Part shown: one piece after another, positions 1 to 7,488 of the stretch
How the letters are laid out: each line of letters opens with the position of its first letter
Numbering within the stretch: the stretch's first letter is position 1
Assembly: GCA_046154695.1 (NCBI GenBank)
Contig: JBJXFI010000003.1
Coordinates: forward strand, 1 to 10,451
Length of the DNA: 10,451 nt
Direction: 5' to 3'
Source: DALYLB01 sp046154695
GTDB taxonomy: Bacteria > Acidobacteriota > Blastocatellia > RBC074
The notes under the pieces: model-generated
Database searches by the model: none
Told to the model about the DNA's origin: nothing
The model's input: the letters and a program-made list of their open reading frames with translations, nothing else
Made by a program: the position numbers and the translations under genes

Positions 1-1188
1 AGGATAGGTCTCCGCGAGGATCTCGGCGACCTCCGGCCGGGTGAACCACGCGGGCAGCAGCCGCCCGCGATTGAGATACTCGTCCCGCACCTGCGAGCCC
101 GAGAGGGAGAGCGTGCGCGTTGCGGCGCCGGCTCGCGCTGCCTCTTCATAGCGATCCTCATCAGGCAGGTAGACCAGCTCGGAAAAGGGAACGGCCTTGA
201 TTCCGATCTCCTCGCCGTGCCGTTCGACCAGTTGCCGGGCATCGTCGGGGCCGTAAAACGGCTTCCCGGTCGAATCGCTGCCGGGGCCGGCATGGTCGCG
301 GCCGACGATGAAATGATTTGCGCCGTAATTCCGGCGGATGATCGCATGCCAGAGGGCTTCGCGCGGGCCGGCCATCCGCATCGCCAGCGGGAGCAGCGAG
401 AGCAACACCCGGTCTCGCGGGTAATAGCGCTCGGTCAGCGCTCGATAGGTGCGTACGCGGCTGAAATGATCGACATCTCCGGGCTTGGTCACGCCGACCA
501 CCGGATGGAGCAGCAGCACGCCGCCGGTCTGCTCGATCGCCCGCCGGGTCAACTCCTCGTGCGCGCGATGCAGCGGGTTGCGCGTTTGAAACGCGACCAC
601 GTTCCGCCTGCCGAACGCCGCGAGGCGCGCGCGCGTTTCGGCGGGCGTCAATCGCAGCGGCCCGAAATCGAAATGGCGCGGAAGGGAGATTACCCGCAGC
701 CGCCCCGATGCGGCGCGGGCGGGTGTGCGCTGGAATTCCGCCGCCATCGGATGCGCCGTGTCCACGGTGCCGAGCACTCTTCGCGCGACCTCGCGCCAGT
801 CGAATTCGAAGATCTCCTCCACCCGCATCACCGCGAGGATATCGTTCTTCGCGTCGCGCAGCGTGATCTCCCGGTCCAGACGGATGCCGGCCTCGTCCGG
901 AATCGGGAGCATGATCGGGATCGGAAAGAGCCGCCCATCGGACAGCCGCATCTCTTCCACCACCCGCCGAAAATCGGCCTCTCCCATAAACCGGTCGAGC
1001 GGAGAAAAGGCCCCGACCGCCAGCAGTTCGAGATCGCAGACCGCTCGCGGAGCCAGTTGCACGGCCGCCAGACGGCCGGCATGCGCCCTCGCCTCCGCCT
1101 GCTCCTCCGTATCGATCATCAGGTTTGCCAGCGTCTCGCCATAGGGCGAAATCAGTTCGATAGATGCGGATAATGATGTCTCGTCCAT
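1..1188 (-). CDS. sat: ATP sulfurylase (sulfate adenylyltransferase), 3' end outside the window; possibly fused to APS kinase
   Basis: This enzyme makes adenylylsulfate (APS) and pyrophosphate from ATP and sulfate, the activation step for sulfate assimilation or sulfation, in the cytoplasm. The frame is open from ATG at 1188 to base 1, giving 396 residues with no stop. Residues 201-210 read QTRNPLHRAH, the family's ATP/sulfate-binding motif, and residues 296-303 read GRDHAGPG, the second conserved nucleotide-binding motif. An N-terminal PUA-like domain should occupy roughly residues 1-165, with the nucleotidyltransferase domain after it. The last visible residues (PAWFTRPEVAEILAETYP) resemble the linker of bifunctional Sat/APS kinases, so a CysC domain may follow beyond the edge; this is inference, since stand-alone enzymes have a similar end. 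The start lies 13 bases after the stop of the sulfatase-like gene, so sat is the distal gene of the operon. It has only a weak ribosome site (GGA) and is probably coupled to upstream translation. Confidence 0.93.
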   Translation of the reverse strand, partial: MDETSLSASIELISPYGETLANLMIDTEEQAEARAHAGRLAAVQLAPRAVCDLELLAVGAFSPLDRFMGEADFRRVVEEMRLSDGRLFPIPIMLPIPDEAGIRLDREITLRDAKNDILAVMRVEEIFEFDWREVARRVLGTVDTAHPMAAEFQRTPARAASGRLRVISLPRHFDFGPLRLTPAETRARLAAFGRRNVVAFQTRNPLHRAHEELTRRAIEQTGGVLLLHPVVGVTKPGDVDHFSRVRTYRALTERYYPRDRVLLSLLPLAMRMAGPREALWHAIIRRNYGANHFIVGRDHAGPGSDSTGKPFYGPDDARQLVERHGEEIGIKAVPFSELVYLPDEDRYEEAARAGAATRTLSLSGSQVRDEYLNRGRLLPAWFTRPEVAEILAETYP

Positions 1189-1201
1189 TCCGTTCGACTT
1201 T

Positions 1202-3007
1202 CTATTTGTGAGGATCGTGGGGGATTGTCAGCGTTTCCGGGACGGCTGGAGATTTATGCAGGTCGTTCAATTCGCCCGGATCGCGGAGAATATCATAGAC
1301 CTCTTCGGCGCCATCGACATTTTTGATGTAATGGTAATCGCCCTCGATCATCGATCGCATGATGGCCTGGACGCCCGCCGCGAACTTATGCGGCATGATC
1401 GGCGCGATATCGACCTCGGAAAAGACCGCGCACGGCTCTCCCGCCAGGCGCTGCCATCGCCGGGCCAGCGATTCGCCGGGAAATTCACGCGGGGAGAGCC
1501 CCAGCAGATCCATGACCGTGACAGGGATCTCTTGCAGCGAGACCGGAGCCGCGAGGCGAATTCCCGCGGGGACGACGCCCGGCAGGATGACCGCCAGCGG
1601 CACGTGTATCGATGTCAGATAGAGGTCCTCTCCATGGGCGTACCGCCCATGTTCGCCAAAACTCTCGCCGTGATCGGATGTGACGATCACCAGCGTCTTT
1701 TCCAGAATGCCCTGTTGATCGAGGCGCGCGAACAATTCCCCCAATTGCTGGTCCAGATAGGCGATCGCGCCGTCATAAGCGTCGATCTCCGCCCGATTCT
1801 CCGCCGCGCCGAGCTTCTCCCGATCGCTGCGCCACGCCATGCGAAGCCGGTGCGTCACTCTCCCATGCCGCTTCACCGGCTCGCCAAATCGGCGATCGAA
1901 GGGTGGCGGCGGCAGATACGGCTCATGCGCGTCGAAGTAGTTCAGAAATGCGAAGAAGGGGCGGGAGGGCCGGTGGGAGAGCCATGCGAGAAACGCTTCG
2001 TTTACATCCGAGGCGTTTTTACGCGTAACAAACTGATGCCACCCGAGCCACCGTCGCACCGGGTCCGCGTGAAGCAGCGCGCGGCCAATCGACGCGCTGA
2101 TGGAGAATTCGGCCAGGGTGACGTTGTAATCCTCGTAATGCAGAAAGCCGCGATCGAGCCCCGATTCATATCCGCAGTTGATGGTATTGGCGACGAAGCC
2201 GGCTGTGGCGTACCCATGCCCGCGAAGCTTTTCCGCCAGCGTCGGATGCGCATCATCGAGCGGGCGGACCCATCCGGCGCTCACTTCATGCGGAGCGCGC
2301 CCCGTGAAGATTCCCGCATGCGAGGGCGTCGTCCATGGCGCGGTCGAGATGGCCCGCTCGAAAGTCGCGCCCCGCGCGGCGAAGCGCCGCAGATGGGGCG
2401 TCGTTGCCCGCGCGTAGCCGTAAAGGCTCATGTTTTGCGCCCGAACCGTGTCGAGCACGATCAGTAGAACATTCGGGCGTTCCAGCGGGGCAGGCGGCAG
2501 GGTCTCCAGCGCCCGGCGCTCCGTGAAACTCTGCCACCCGAAACACGCGCCCGCCAGGAGCAGAACGATCGCTGCGGCCCAACGTAGGCTGCCAGGCGCC
2601 GGAACGCCCAAGCGTGCCAGGCGAGGCGAGATTTTCCAGGCCGCTCCCGCCGCCAACAACAGGGCGGCGTGCGTCTGCAGCCGTTCAAAGAGCAGGAGCC
2701 AGCTCAGCAGGGAGAGGAAGAGAAAGCCCGCCCGCATCACCCGATCTCTATCCATTCCGGGCCGGATTTTCACGACACCCGCCAGCAGTCCGCCCGCGAA
2801 GAGAAAGAGAACCACATTGGCAAGGGGCGACATCCAGAGAATATGCGGCCCCAGATGGAGCTTCCCGTGCGTGGTGAGTTTCCAGCCCTCCAGCAGAAAG
2901 ACCTCTACGATTCCGGTCAGCAGTCCCGCCCAGACCGCCGGCGCCATCAGCGGTCCGATCGCTCCCCGGCTCGCCGGCGTTTCGACAAATTCGCGTCGTT
3001 CTGACAT
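1202..3007 (-). CDS. Membrane-anchored sulfatase-like hydrolase/transferase (alkaline phosphatase superfamily)
   Basis: This 601-residue protein has a hydrophobic N-terminal third, with segments near residues 21-40, 53-80, 90-108, 112-124 and 142-158. A catalytic sulfatase fold follows, probably on the outer face of the membrane. Recognisable motifs are LLIVLDTVR (metal ligand D186), APWTTPSHAGIFTG (222-235, nucleophile position T226), FDAHEPY (H361), TSDHGESFGEHG (D445, H446) and the family's C-terminal YDILRDPGELNDL. The sulfatase signature C/S-x-P-x-R is here T-T-P-S-H, so the formylglycine residue of true sulfatases is absent. A threonine nucleophile is known in LtaS-type phosphoglycerol transferases and phosphoethanolamine transferases, so a phospho-ester hydrolase or transferase is more likely than a classical sulfatase. 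The substrate is unknown. ATG at 3007 lies 27 bases after the stop of the preceding gene; AGGGGAG is about 17 bases upstream and GGAA is nearer. Confidence 0.9.
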   Translation of the reverse strand: MSERREFVETPASRGAIGPLMAPAVWAGLLTGIVEVFLLEGWKLTTHGKLHLGPHILWMSPLANVVLFLFAGGLLAGVVKIRPGMDRDRVMRAGFLFLSLLSWLLLFERLQTHAALLLAAGAAWKISPRLARLGVPAPGSLRWAAAIVLLLAGACFGWQSFTERRALETLPPAPLERPNVLLIVLDTVRAQNMSLYGYARATTPHLRRFAARGATFERAISTAPWTTPSHAGIFTGRAPHEVSAGWVRPLDDAHPTLAEKLRGHGYATAGFVANTINCGYESGLDRGFLHYEDYNVTLAEFSISASIGRALLHADPVRRWLGWHQFVTRKNASDVNEAFLAWLSHRPSRPFFAFLNYFDAHEPYLPPPPFDRRFGEPVKRHGRVTHRLRMAWRSDREKLGAAENRAEIDAYDGAIAYLDQQLGELFARLDQQGILEKTLVIVTSDHGESFGEHGRYAHGEDLYLTSIHVPLAVILPGVVPAGIRLAAPVSLQEIPVTVMDLLGLSPREFPGESLARRWQRLAGEPCAVFSEVDIAPIMPHKFAAGVQAIMRSMIEGDYHYIKNVDGAEEVYDILRDPGELNDLHKSPAVPETLTIPHDPHK

Positions 3008-3034
3008 ACGGGTTCCGTGGGAATCTCCCCTCGA

Positions 3035-4492
3035 TTACAAATACCCCAGGCCGCTCAGTCGCTCGCGGATGATCGCTTCCCCCGCGTTCGATGGCGGGGC
3101 GCTCCGCGGGGCCAATCCCGCGGAAACCAGCGAGCGCCCCTGCATCGTCGCGGGAACGTCGTAATTGCCCAATGCGAGCAGGGTCGGCGCGATGTCGAGC
3201 AGATGCGCGCCGTCGATCTCTCCCGTCAGCTCACAGCCCGGCGCGGCTAGAATAAAGCTTCCCATTTGCGCGTGGTTGCAGTCATCCGGGCCCGTGTCGT
3301 TCTCCCGGATATGAAGCGCGTCGTATCCGACGCCGCCAATCGACCGCCAATAGAGATCCCCGAAATGCACGATCAGATCCGGCGCGATGTTCCGCACGGT
3401 CCGATAGATTTCATCGGGTTTGAAGACCCGGGTGCGGAGCGGTCGATTCTCCGGATCCGTCGTCGCCTCGAACATCGCCTTGACCTCGTCGCGAAAGGAT
3501 TCATACCCGGCGGGGTCGATCAGGCCCTGCGGCTCGCGGCCGCGGACGTTGAAGAAGACGCGCGCGTAATATCCCCCCTCGCTCCAGACGCGAGTCTTCT
3601 CCCAATTGACGCTGAGCCTGCTGAACGGCGTGATCTCTCGCGGATATTCGTGAAGAACGAGCAGCCCCTCGCGGACCAGCCATTCATTCACGCAGAAACC
3701 GCCATCCAGACGCTGCGCCCCGTGATCCGACATCACCAGAACGATCGTCTCTTCGTCCAGCAGCTCCAGCAGCGTCCCGACTTCGTAATCGAGATATCGG
3801 TAATATTCCCGGATCACGCCCCCCATCGGGGTTCCGGGCTCATGCAGAATGTGTTGCGGGTCGTGATATTTCCAGAATCCATGCTGCAGGCGATCGAGGC
3901 CGATCTCGACGAACTGAAGATACTGCCAGTCGCCGCCGCGCATCTGATCGCGAATGACGGCAAAATGCTTGCGGGTCATCGCGTAAATCTCGTCCCGCAG
4001 CCATGCTTTGTCGGGAGTGCGAAATCCCTTGACATCGACCGGGTACTCTCCGACCAGCTCCCGGATTCGATCCTTCACCGCCGGCGGATGCGTGTATTGG
4101 TCCGTTTGCGGGTCCGGTGTCAGGAAACAGCCGATGCAGACCCCGTTCAGTTTGCGCGGCGGGAATGACGGCGGCACGCCGATGACCTTCGATCGATGCC
4201 CCTCGCGCGCCAGTTGATCCCAGATCGTCAACTCCTGGATCGATCGGGCATTGACGATGCTCAGACCGCCATACGTGTGATCGCTGCGATTCCGAAAACC
4301 ATAGACGCCGAGCGAGCCCGGGTCCTGGCTCGCCGCCATGCACATCCACGCGGGCACCGTGATCGGCGGAATGATGCTGCCGAGGCGTCCATAACATCCA
4401 TACGCCATCAGCCGCCGGAAATTGGCCAGTTCCTCATCCTCAAATAAAAGCTCCGGCACGGCGCCATCGAGCCCGATGACAAGTATCTTCAT
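3035..4492 (-). CDS. NPP-type phosphodiesterase/nucleotide pyrophosphatase family protein (alkaline phosphatase superfamily)
   Basis: This 485-residue two-metal phosphoesterase begins directly with MKILVIGLDG and has no signal peptide, which suggests a cytoplasmic enzyme. Motifs match the type I phosphodiesterase/nucleotide pyrophosphatase family: D9 (GLDG), nucleophile T45 (PPITVPAW), D200 and H204 (GLDRLQH), D256 and H257 (MSDHG), H407 (NHAQMG) and D433 in LLDIAPTLLALG. These supply the ligands expected for both metal sites. The frame stays open upstream into the preceding gene, but the family's first strand starts at ATG 4492. That ATG overlaps the upstream TGA by four bases (ATGA), which indicates translational coupling. 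AAGGAG lies about 13 bases upstream, inside the neighbour. The sequence does not reveal the substrate. It is related to the next gene upstream but clearly divergent and shorter by about 120 residues, so the pair may be an old duplication. Confidence 0.9.
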   Translation of the reverse strand: MKILVIGLDGAVPELLFEDEELANFRRLMAYGCYGRLGSIIPPITVPAWMCMAASQDPGSLGVYGFRNRSDHTYGGLSIVNARSIQELTIWDQLAREGHRSKVIGVPPSFPPRKLNGVCIGCFLTPDPQTDQYTHPPAVKDRIRELVGEYPVDVKGFRTPDKAWLRDEIYAMTRKHFAVIRDQMRGGDWQYLQFVEIGLDRLQHGFWKYHDPQHILHEPGTPMGGVIREYYRYLDYEVGTLLELLDEETIVLVMSDHGAQRLDGGFCVNEWLVREGLLVLHEYPREITPFSRLSVNWEKTRVWSEGGYYARVFFNVRGREPQGLIDPAGYESFRDEVKAMFEATTDPENRPLRTRVFKPDEIYRTVRNIAPDLIVHFGDLYWRSIGGVGYDALHIRENDTGPDDCNHAQMGSFILAAPGCELTGEIDGAHLLDIAPTLLALGNYDVPATMQGRSLVSAGLAPRSAPPSNAGEAIIRERLSGLGYL

Positions 4493-6306
4493 GACAGCAG
4501 AGATTCTCCTTCCATGGTTTTCCCTCGCTGATCCTGCGCGCATCCGAACGCCGCGAGGATGGTCGGCGCCAGATCGATCAGTCCCGCGCCCGCCCCCCGG
4601 AAGGGCCGGTTCATCAACAGCACCCCGGGCACGAGCTGCGGATCGATCAGGTGATCGCCGCTCCATTTTTTTACATTGTCTTCGAAGGTCTGGCCGGGGA
4701 TGCCGCCGAGCGAGGTGGCCCACGAAACCCGGTAGCCGCCTGCGTAGTTCACCACCAGGTCCGGGGACTTTTCCGCATACGGACCGCGATAGAGCTGATC
4801 GCGCGTCAGCACGCTGCGCACGGCCGTTTGTCCGCGCGCGGGGTCTCCGAGGCCGGGCAGGTCCGCCGCAATCCGGTATTGCAGCCGCACGGCCTCTTCC
4901 GCGTCCACGATCCCCTGCTCCTCCCGGCCTTTTCTGTTCAGATAGATGCCGCTCAACCCGAGCGCATAGGCGCGCGTTCGGCTCCAGTCCACGGCGCGCA
5001 GCATGTCCCCGGCCTCCTCGCCGGGAGAGACCCCTTTCCGCAGCGACAGCAGCCCCTGATCGACCAGCCACGTATTCAGATTGACGCCGCGCTCGAAGCT
5101 GTTCATGCCGTGATCGCTGAGGACGATCAGCAGCGTTCGGTCGTCCACGAACGGCATCATCCGGCCAATGATCCGATCACACGCCCGATAATGCTCCGCG
5201 ATCGTGCCGCGGCCGTCCCGCCAGAACATATGCTGCACGCGGTCCGGCGTGTCGAAGAGACAGAAAAACCATCCCTCCGAGAGCCGCTCCAGCTCATAGC
5301 GCATCATCCGCTCCCGCTCATCGAGCGCTTCCGCGCACTGCGACAGATAGGCCGCCTCATCGAACCGGCCGTTGTTCAGCCCGCCGTGATCTTCGACCAT
5401 TCCGGTGGTATAGAACGTGCCGAGCTGCGCCGCCAGCTCACGCGCGTAATCGGGGGGCGACGCGATCGGGAAGAGCGGCGCCTCCGGATCGAAATTGACC
5501 GGCGACGCGTAGAGTTCGAAGATCGGCTGCGATCGGACCAGGTAAAATCGCATCATTCCGCGCGCCGACTGCAGCACCCCCGTCTTGAATTTCACCTTCA
5601 GCCAGTCGCTCCAGACCCCCTCCCTGAGCGCCAGCTGCCTCGGCTCTCCCTCCGAGTGCAGCAGAAAGCTCCTCCCGTCCGGTTCGGGGCGAAGCGTGAC
5701 CTCCGCGCGAATATCGCCGCCGCCTTTCGGATCGCGCGGGCCGATCAACGCCGTGCGGATCGCTCCATCGGCCTCCGCGGCCACGACCATTACCTGCTCT
5801 CCCTCGCCCGCCTTCACATCCGCGGCGGACACATAGAACGTCGATGTGCCGAACCCTCCCCGCAGATCGGGCACGCCCATCCCCGAGAGCATTCGCCCAT
5901 GGATCGTCTCCGCCGGATATGTGCACGGCAGCCGCAGGATCGTTGAGGGCATCCCCATCCGCTCCAACTCCTCCCAGAGCGGAACTCCCCGCCGCTGATT
6001 GATCGCTTTCGGCTGCACGAAAGGATTCTTCTGCTCGTATCGCACAAAGGTCTGTTCCGGCAGGTAGGTTCGCGGATCCCGCCGTAGAAAATCGAAGACG
6101 CCATGACCGCCGGGATTCACCCCAGTCGCAAAGGTGGACCAGGCCACCGGCGTCTGCGCCGGATAGGTCGTTCCCAGCCGCGCATACCCGCCCATCGCCC
6201 TCAATCGCGCCAGATGCGGCAGCTCCCCCGCAGTCATCAGCGGCTCGACGATGTTCGGATCGAGGCCGTCCAGCCCGATCACAATCACTTTACGCGCTCG
6301 TTTCAA
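4489..6306 (-). CDS. Alkaline phosphatase superfamily protein, NPP-like, with large insert
   Basis: This is a 605-residue phosphoesterase of the same superfamily as the next gene. Numbered from the chosen TTG start, it shows VIVIGLDG (D13), nucleophile T52 (TYPAQTPVAW), D355 and H359 (TPDRVQH), D398 and H399 (LSDHGM), H552 (SGDHL) and D578 (LIDLAPTILAAFG). A roughly 200-residue stretch between the ATGVNPGGHG segment and the second metal motif is larger than in its neighbour; it includes a beta-rich part near residues 170-260 and may shape substrate choice. There is no signal peptide, so a cytoplasmic site is inferred. The start is TTG at 6306, six bases after a strong ribosome site. A more upstream TTG (6339) would add 11 residues, but the ribosome site would then lie inside the gene. 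The 3' end overlaps the next start by four bases. Substrate unknown; homologues are usually annotated only as alkaline phosphatase family protein. Confidence 0.88.
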   Translation of the reverse strand: MKRARKVIVIGLDGLDPNIVEPLMTAGELPHLARLRAMGGYARLGTTYPAQTPVAWSTFATGVNPGGHGVFDFLRRDPRTYLPEQTFVRYEQKNPFVQPKAINQRRGVPLWEELERMGMPSTILRLPCTYPAETIHGRMLSGMGVPDLRGGFGTSTFYVSAADVKAGEGEQVMVVAAEADGAIRTALIGPRDPKGGGDIRAEVTLRPEPDGRSFLLHSEGEPRQLALREGVWSDWLKVKFKTGVLQSARGMMRFYLVRSQPIFELYASPVNFDPEAPLFPIASPPDYARELAAQLGTFYTTGMVEDHGGLNNGRFDEAAYLSQCAEALDERERMMRYELERLSEGWFFCLFDTPDRVQHMFWRDGRGTIAEHYRACDRIIGRMMPFVDDRTLLIVLSDHGMNSFERGVNLNTWLVDQGLLSLRKGVSPGEEAGDMLRAVDWSRTRAYALGLSGIYLNRKGREEQGIVDAEEAVRLQYRIAADLPGLGDPARGQTAVRSVLTRDQLYRGPYAEKSPDLVVNYAGGYRVSWATSLGGIPGQTFEDNVKKWSGDHLIDPQLVPGVLLMNRPFRGAGAGLIDLAPTILAAFGCAQDQRGKTMEGESLLS

Positions 6307-6312
6307 GACACA

Positions 6313-6322
6313 CCTCTCCCCT
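6313..6322 (-). promoter_or_regulatory. Strong ribosome binding site that decides a TTG start
   Basis: The minus-strand bases AGGGGAGAGG end six bases before TTG at 6306, good Shine-Dalgarno spacing. No ATG lies nearby in frame before the conserved VIVIGLDG strand. This site is the main reason to prefer TTG 6306 over TTG 6339. Confidence 0.7.
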
Positions 6323-6379
6323 CGTCCGTTTTGCCGCAACTCTCTATTCGGAACTACGAAAAGACTCAGGCCGCGTCAC

Positions 6380-6604
6380 TCACCTCGCGTGATAACGCCG
6401 TTCTGTTTTGTGTTTATTTGTTCCGGGAGGAGGAGAGAATTTCGATATGCGCCGATCGCTTCGGCGATTTGTTTGAATGGCTCGTCGTATCAGCCCCGAC
6501 ATGAATCGCCAGAAGACCAGTAACAGGCCCCCTATTGTGGCGAGCATGGAGGCCACGGGCAACACCGCATCCGGGCCGCCGTAAAGCAGCATCAGGGAAT
6601 ACAT
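6380..6604 (-). CDS. Small single-pass membrane protein, function unknown
   Basis: This 74-residue frame has one clear hydrophobic segment (about residues 14-39: VLPVASMLATIGGLLLVFWRF and onward). A strongly basic, hydrophilic tail (residues 40-74) follows, with RR pairs near residues 40, 47, 51 and 69, so the tail is probably cytoplasmic by the positive-inside rule. ATG at 6604 has GGAG about 10 bases upstream, and the gene points the same way as the downstream operon. The 73 bases to the next start contain no obvious terminator hairpin, so it may be co-transcribed with the alkaline-phosphatase-superfamily genes. I do not recognise the family and assign no function. The membrane segment, start signal and orientation argue for a real gene; the short length and arginine-rich tail in GC-rich DNA argue for caution. 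Confidence 0.55.
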   Translation of the reverse strand: MYSLMLLYGGPDAVLPVASMLATIGGLLLVFWRFMSGLIRRAIQTNRRSDRRISKFSPPPGTNKHKTERRYHAR

Positions 6605-7218
6605 CGTCTTGTTTCTCCAAAGCAGAGGCGTCGTTCTTCCGCCGCCGGCAATCCGTCAAGTAATGTTATTTTTTTTTGTTACTCGGTACTCTTCCCGCCC
6701 GCCGTCGATTATTAGTCGGCGCTCGTCCCGGATGCTGCCTTGTAACAAACGCGTCGGCCGTTGACGGAATTGCGCGATCGTGGAGTTCCTTCTCGACTGC
6801 TAAAAAATAGCTCCCGATTTAGGGTCTTGGGCAGCATGGTTGATGGTAAAAGCCAGCCTCTGAATGGGTAAAGAAGATGCATGGATCCCGGTCTCCCGGC
6901 GGATTGCCGGCTCCGGGCGCGGGACGAACGCCGCGGGAATGCCGAAAATTGCCCGAGTGGCGGGAAGATTCAAAACGATTTTCAATTAATGATCGAACCA
7001 GTGCACGCTCTTCGTGTATTAAGACGAAAGAACTTTTTCATGGTTACCGTTTTTTATCGATCGAATAAAATCTTTTCGAAACGTGGTGCAGGCCGCATCG
7101 GACTCCACTTGGTTGGTAAATAAAAAAATGTTAATTCGCGTTCATGTTGCCTCGATCATCTGGGGTTGACATGGGGTTTTTCATGAAATCGGGAGTAACA
7201 AAGAAAAGAGCGGGAGGC
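6605..7218. other. 614-base low-GC stretch without a convincing gene
   Basis: This segment is visibly richer in A and T than its surroundings, with a run of nine or more T near 6668-6677 and A-rich patches near 7025-7130. Short open frames exist on both strands (for example 6800-6985 and 6881-7123), but none shows a domain, good start signal or typical codon use. A TTTGTTAC-type motif occurs three times (6675-6684, 6742-6749, 7193-7202). No tRNA, riboswitch or CRISPR pattern was recognised. It probably holds the promoter for the small membrane gene at 6604, but I cannot place it. Confidence 0.5.
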
Positions 7219-7407
7219 TCAGTCGAGATAATAGAGACAGAACCATGCCGATAAAAACGCGATTGCCCAGACGAGCGCGACGATCAAGAGCGGCTCCTGG
7301 GAGAGCATTTTGAGAAAGTGGAAGGAGGAGCGCGCGCCGGAACTCACCGGCCTCGGGGAGGGCTTCAGCGAAAGCGATGATTTGGGCTGTATAAATTTGG
7401 ATGCCAT
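7219..7407 (-). CDS. Small protein with a C-terminal membrane segment, candidate ECF sigma target
   Basis: This 62-residue protein has a hydrophilic, Ser/Pro/Lys-rich N-terminal half (residues 1-36). A single hydrophobic segment at the extreme C-terminus (about 38-61, EPLLIVALVWAIAFLSAWF and onward) ends in LD, a tail-anchored layout. ATG 7407 is chosen because AGGAGG stands five bases before it. The frame could be extended to an ATG at 7467, but that codon falls within the promoter-like site at 7462-7488. That site has the same spacing as the one upstream of the ECF sigma gene, so this gene may belong to the sigma factor's regulon and act at the membrane in envelope stress. The family was not recognised and no function is assigned. 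Confidence 0.65.
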   Translation of the reverse strand: MASKFIQPKSSLSLKPSPRPVSSGARSSFHFLKMLSQEPLLIVALVWAIAFLSAWFCLYYLD

Positions 7408-7461
7408 CTTCTCCTCCTGTTTTCTCCTGTTCGTCGGATAGAGTTCGGCTTTCAAAGGGGC

Positions 7462-7488
7462 ATACATGCGGGATCGGAGGAGAGTTCC
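7462..7488 (-). promoter_or_regulatory. Putative ECF-sigma promoter for the 62-residue membrane protein
   Basis: On the minus strand GGAAC (7484-7488) is followed after exactly 15 bases by CATGTAT (7462-7468). GGAAC is the usual -35 core of ECF sigma promoters. The same two boxes at the same distance lie upstream of the ECF sigma gene at 10145-10171. The -10 box lies 55 bases before ATG 7407, leaving a short leader with the AGGAGG site. Confidence 0.55.

Noticed and set aside
217..1173. 318-residue rightward frame at the left edge
   Set aside because: It lies antisense to sat, whose QTRNPLHRAH and GRDHAGPG motifs read on the minus strand.
1208..2467. 419-residue rightward frame opposite the sulfatase-like gene
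   Set aside because: It is antisense to a gene with clear catalytic motifs and shows only Arg/Pro-rich sequence, an effect of high GC at third codon positions.
4493..5071. N-terminal extension of the 485-residue phosphoesterase to 678 residues
   Set aside because: The extra part is out-of-frame translation of the upstream gene; the family's first strand starts at the ATGA overlap.
4651..5946. 431-residue rightward frame opposite the larger NPP-like gene
   Set aside because: No domain or start signal; its opposite strand holds all the conserved metal-binding motifs.
6760..6789. GGAACT followed by CGTCAA on the minus strand as a third ECF promoter
   Set aside because: The -10 box and spacing differ from the matched pair, and the nearest start is about 180 bases away.
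7166..7171. Consensus TTGACA as a rightward sigma-70 promoter
   Set aside because: No TATAAT-like box at 16-18 bases and no rightward gene follows.
7202..7221. GAGC-CTCCC-GCTC hairpin followed by TTTTC as terminator of the 62-residue gene
   Set aside because: The four-base stem is too short to be convincing.
7408..7467. 20-residue N-terminal extension of the 62-residue membrane protein
   Set aside because: It would start inside the promoter-like CATGTAT box, while ATG 7407 has an ideal AGGAGG.
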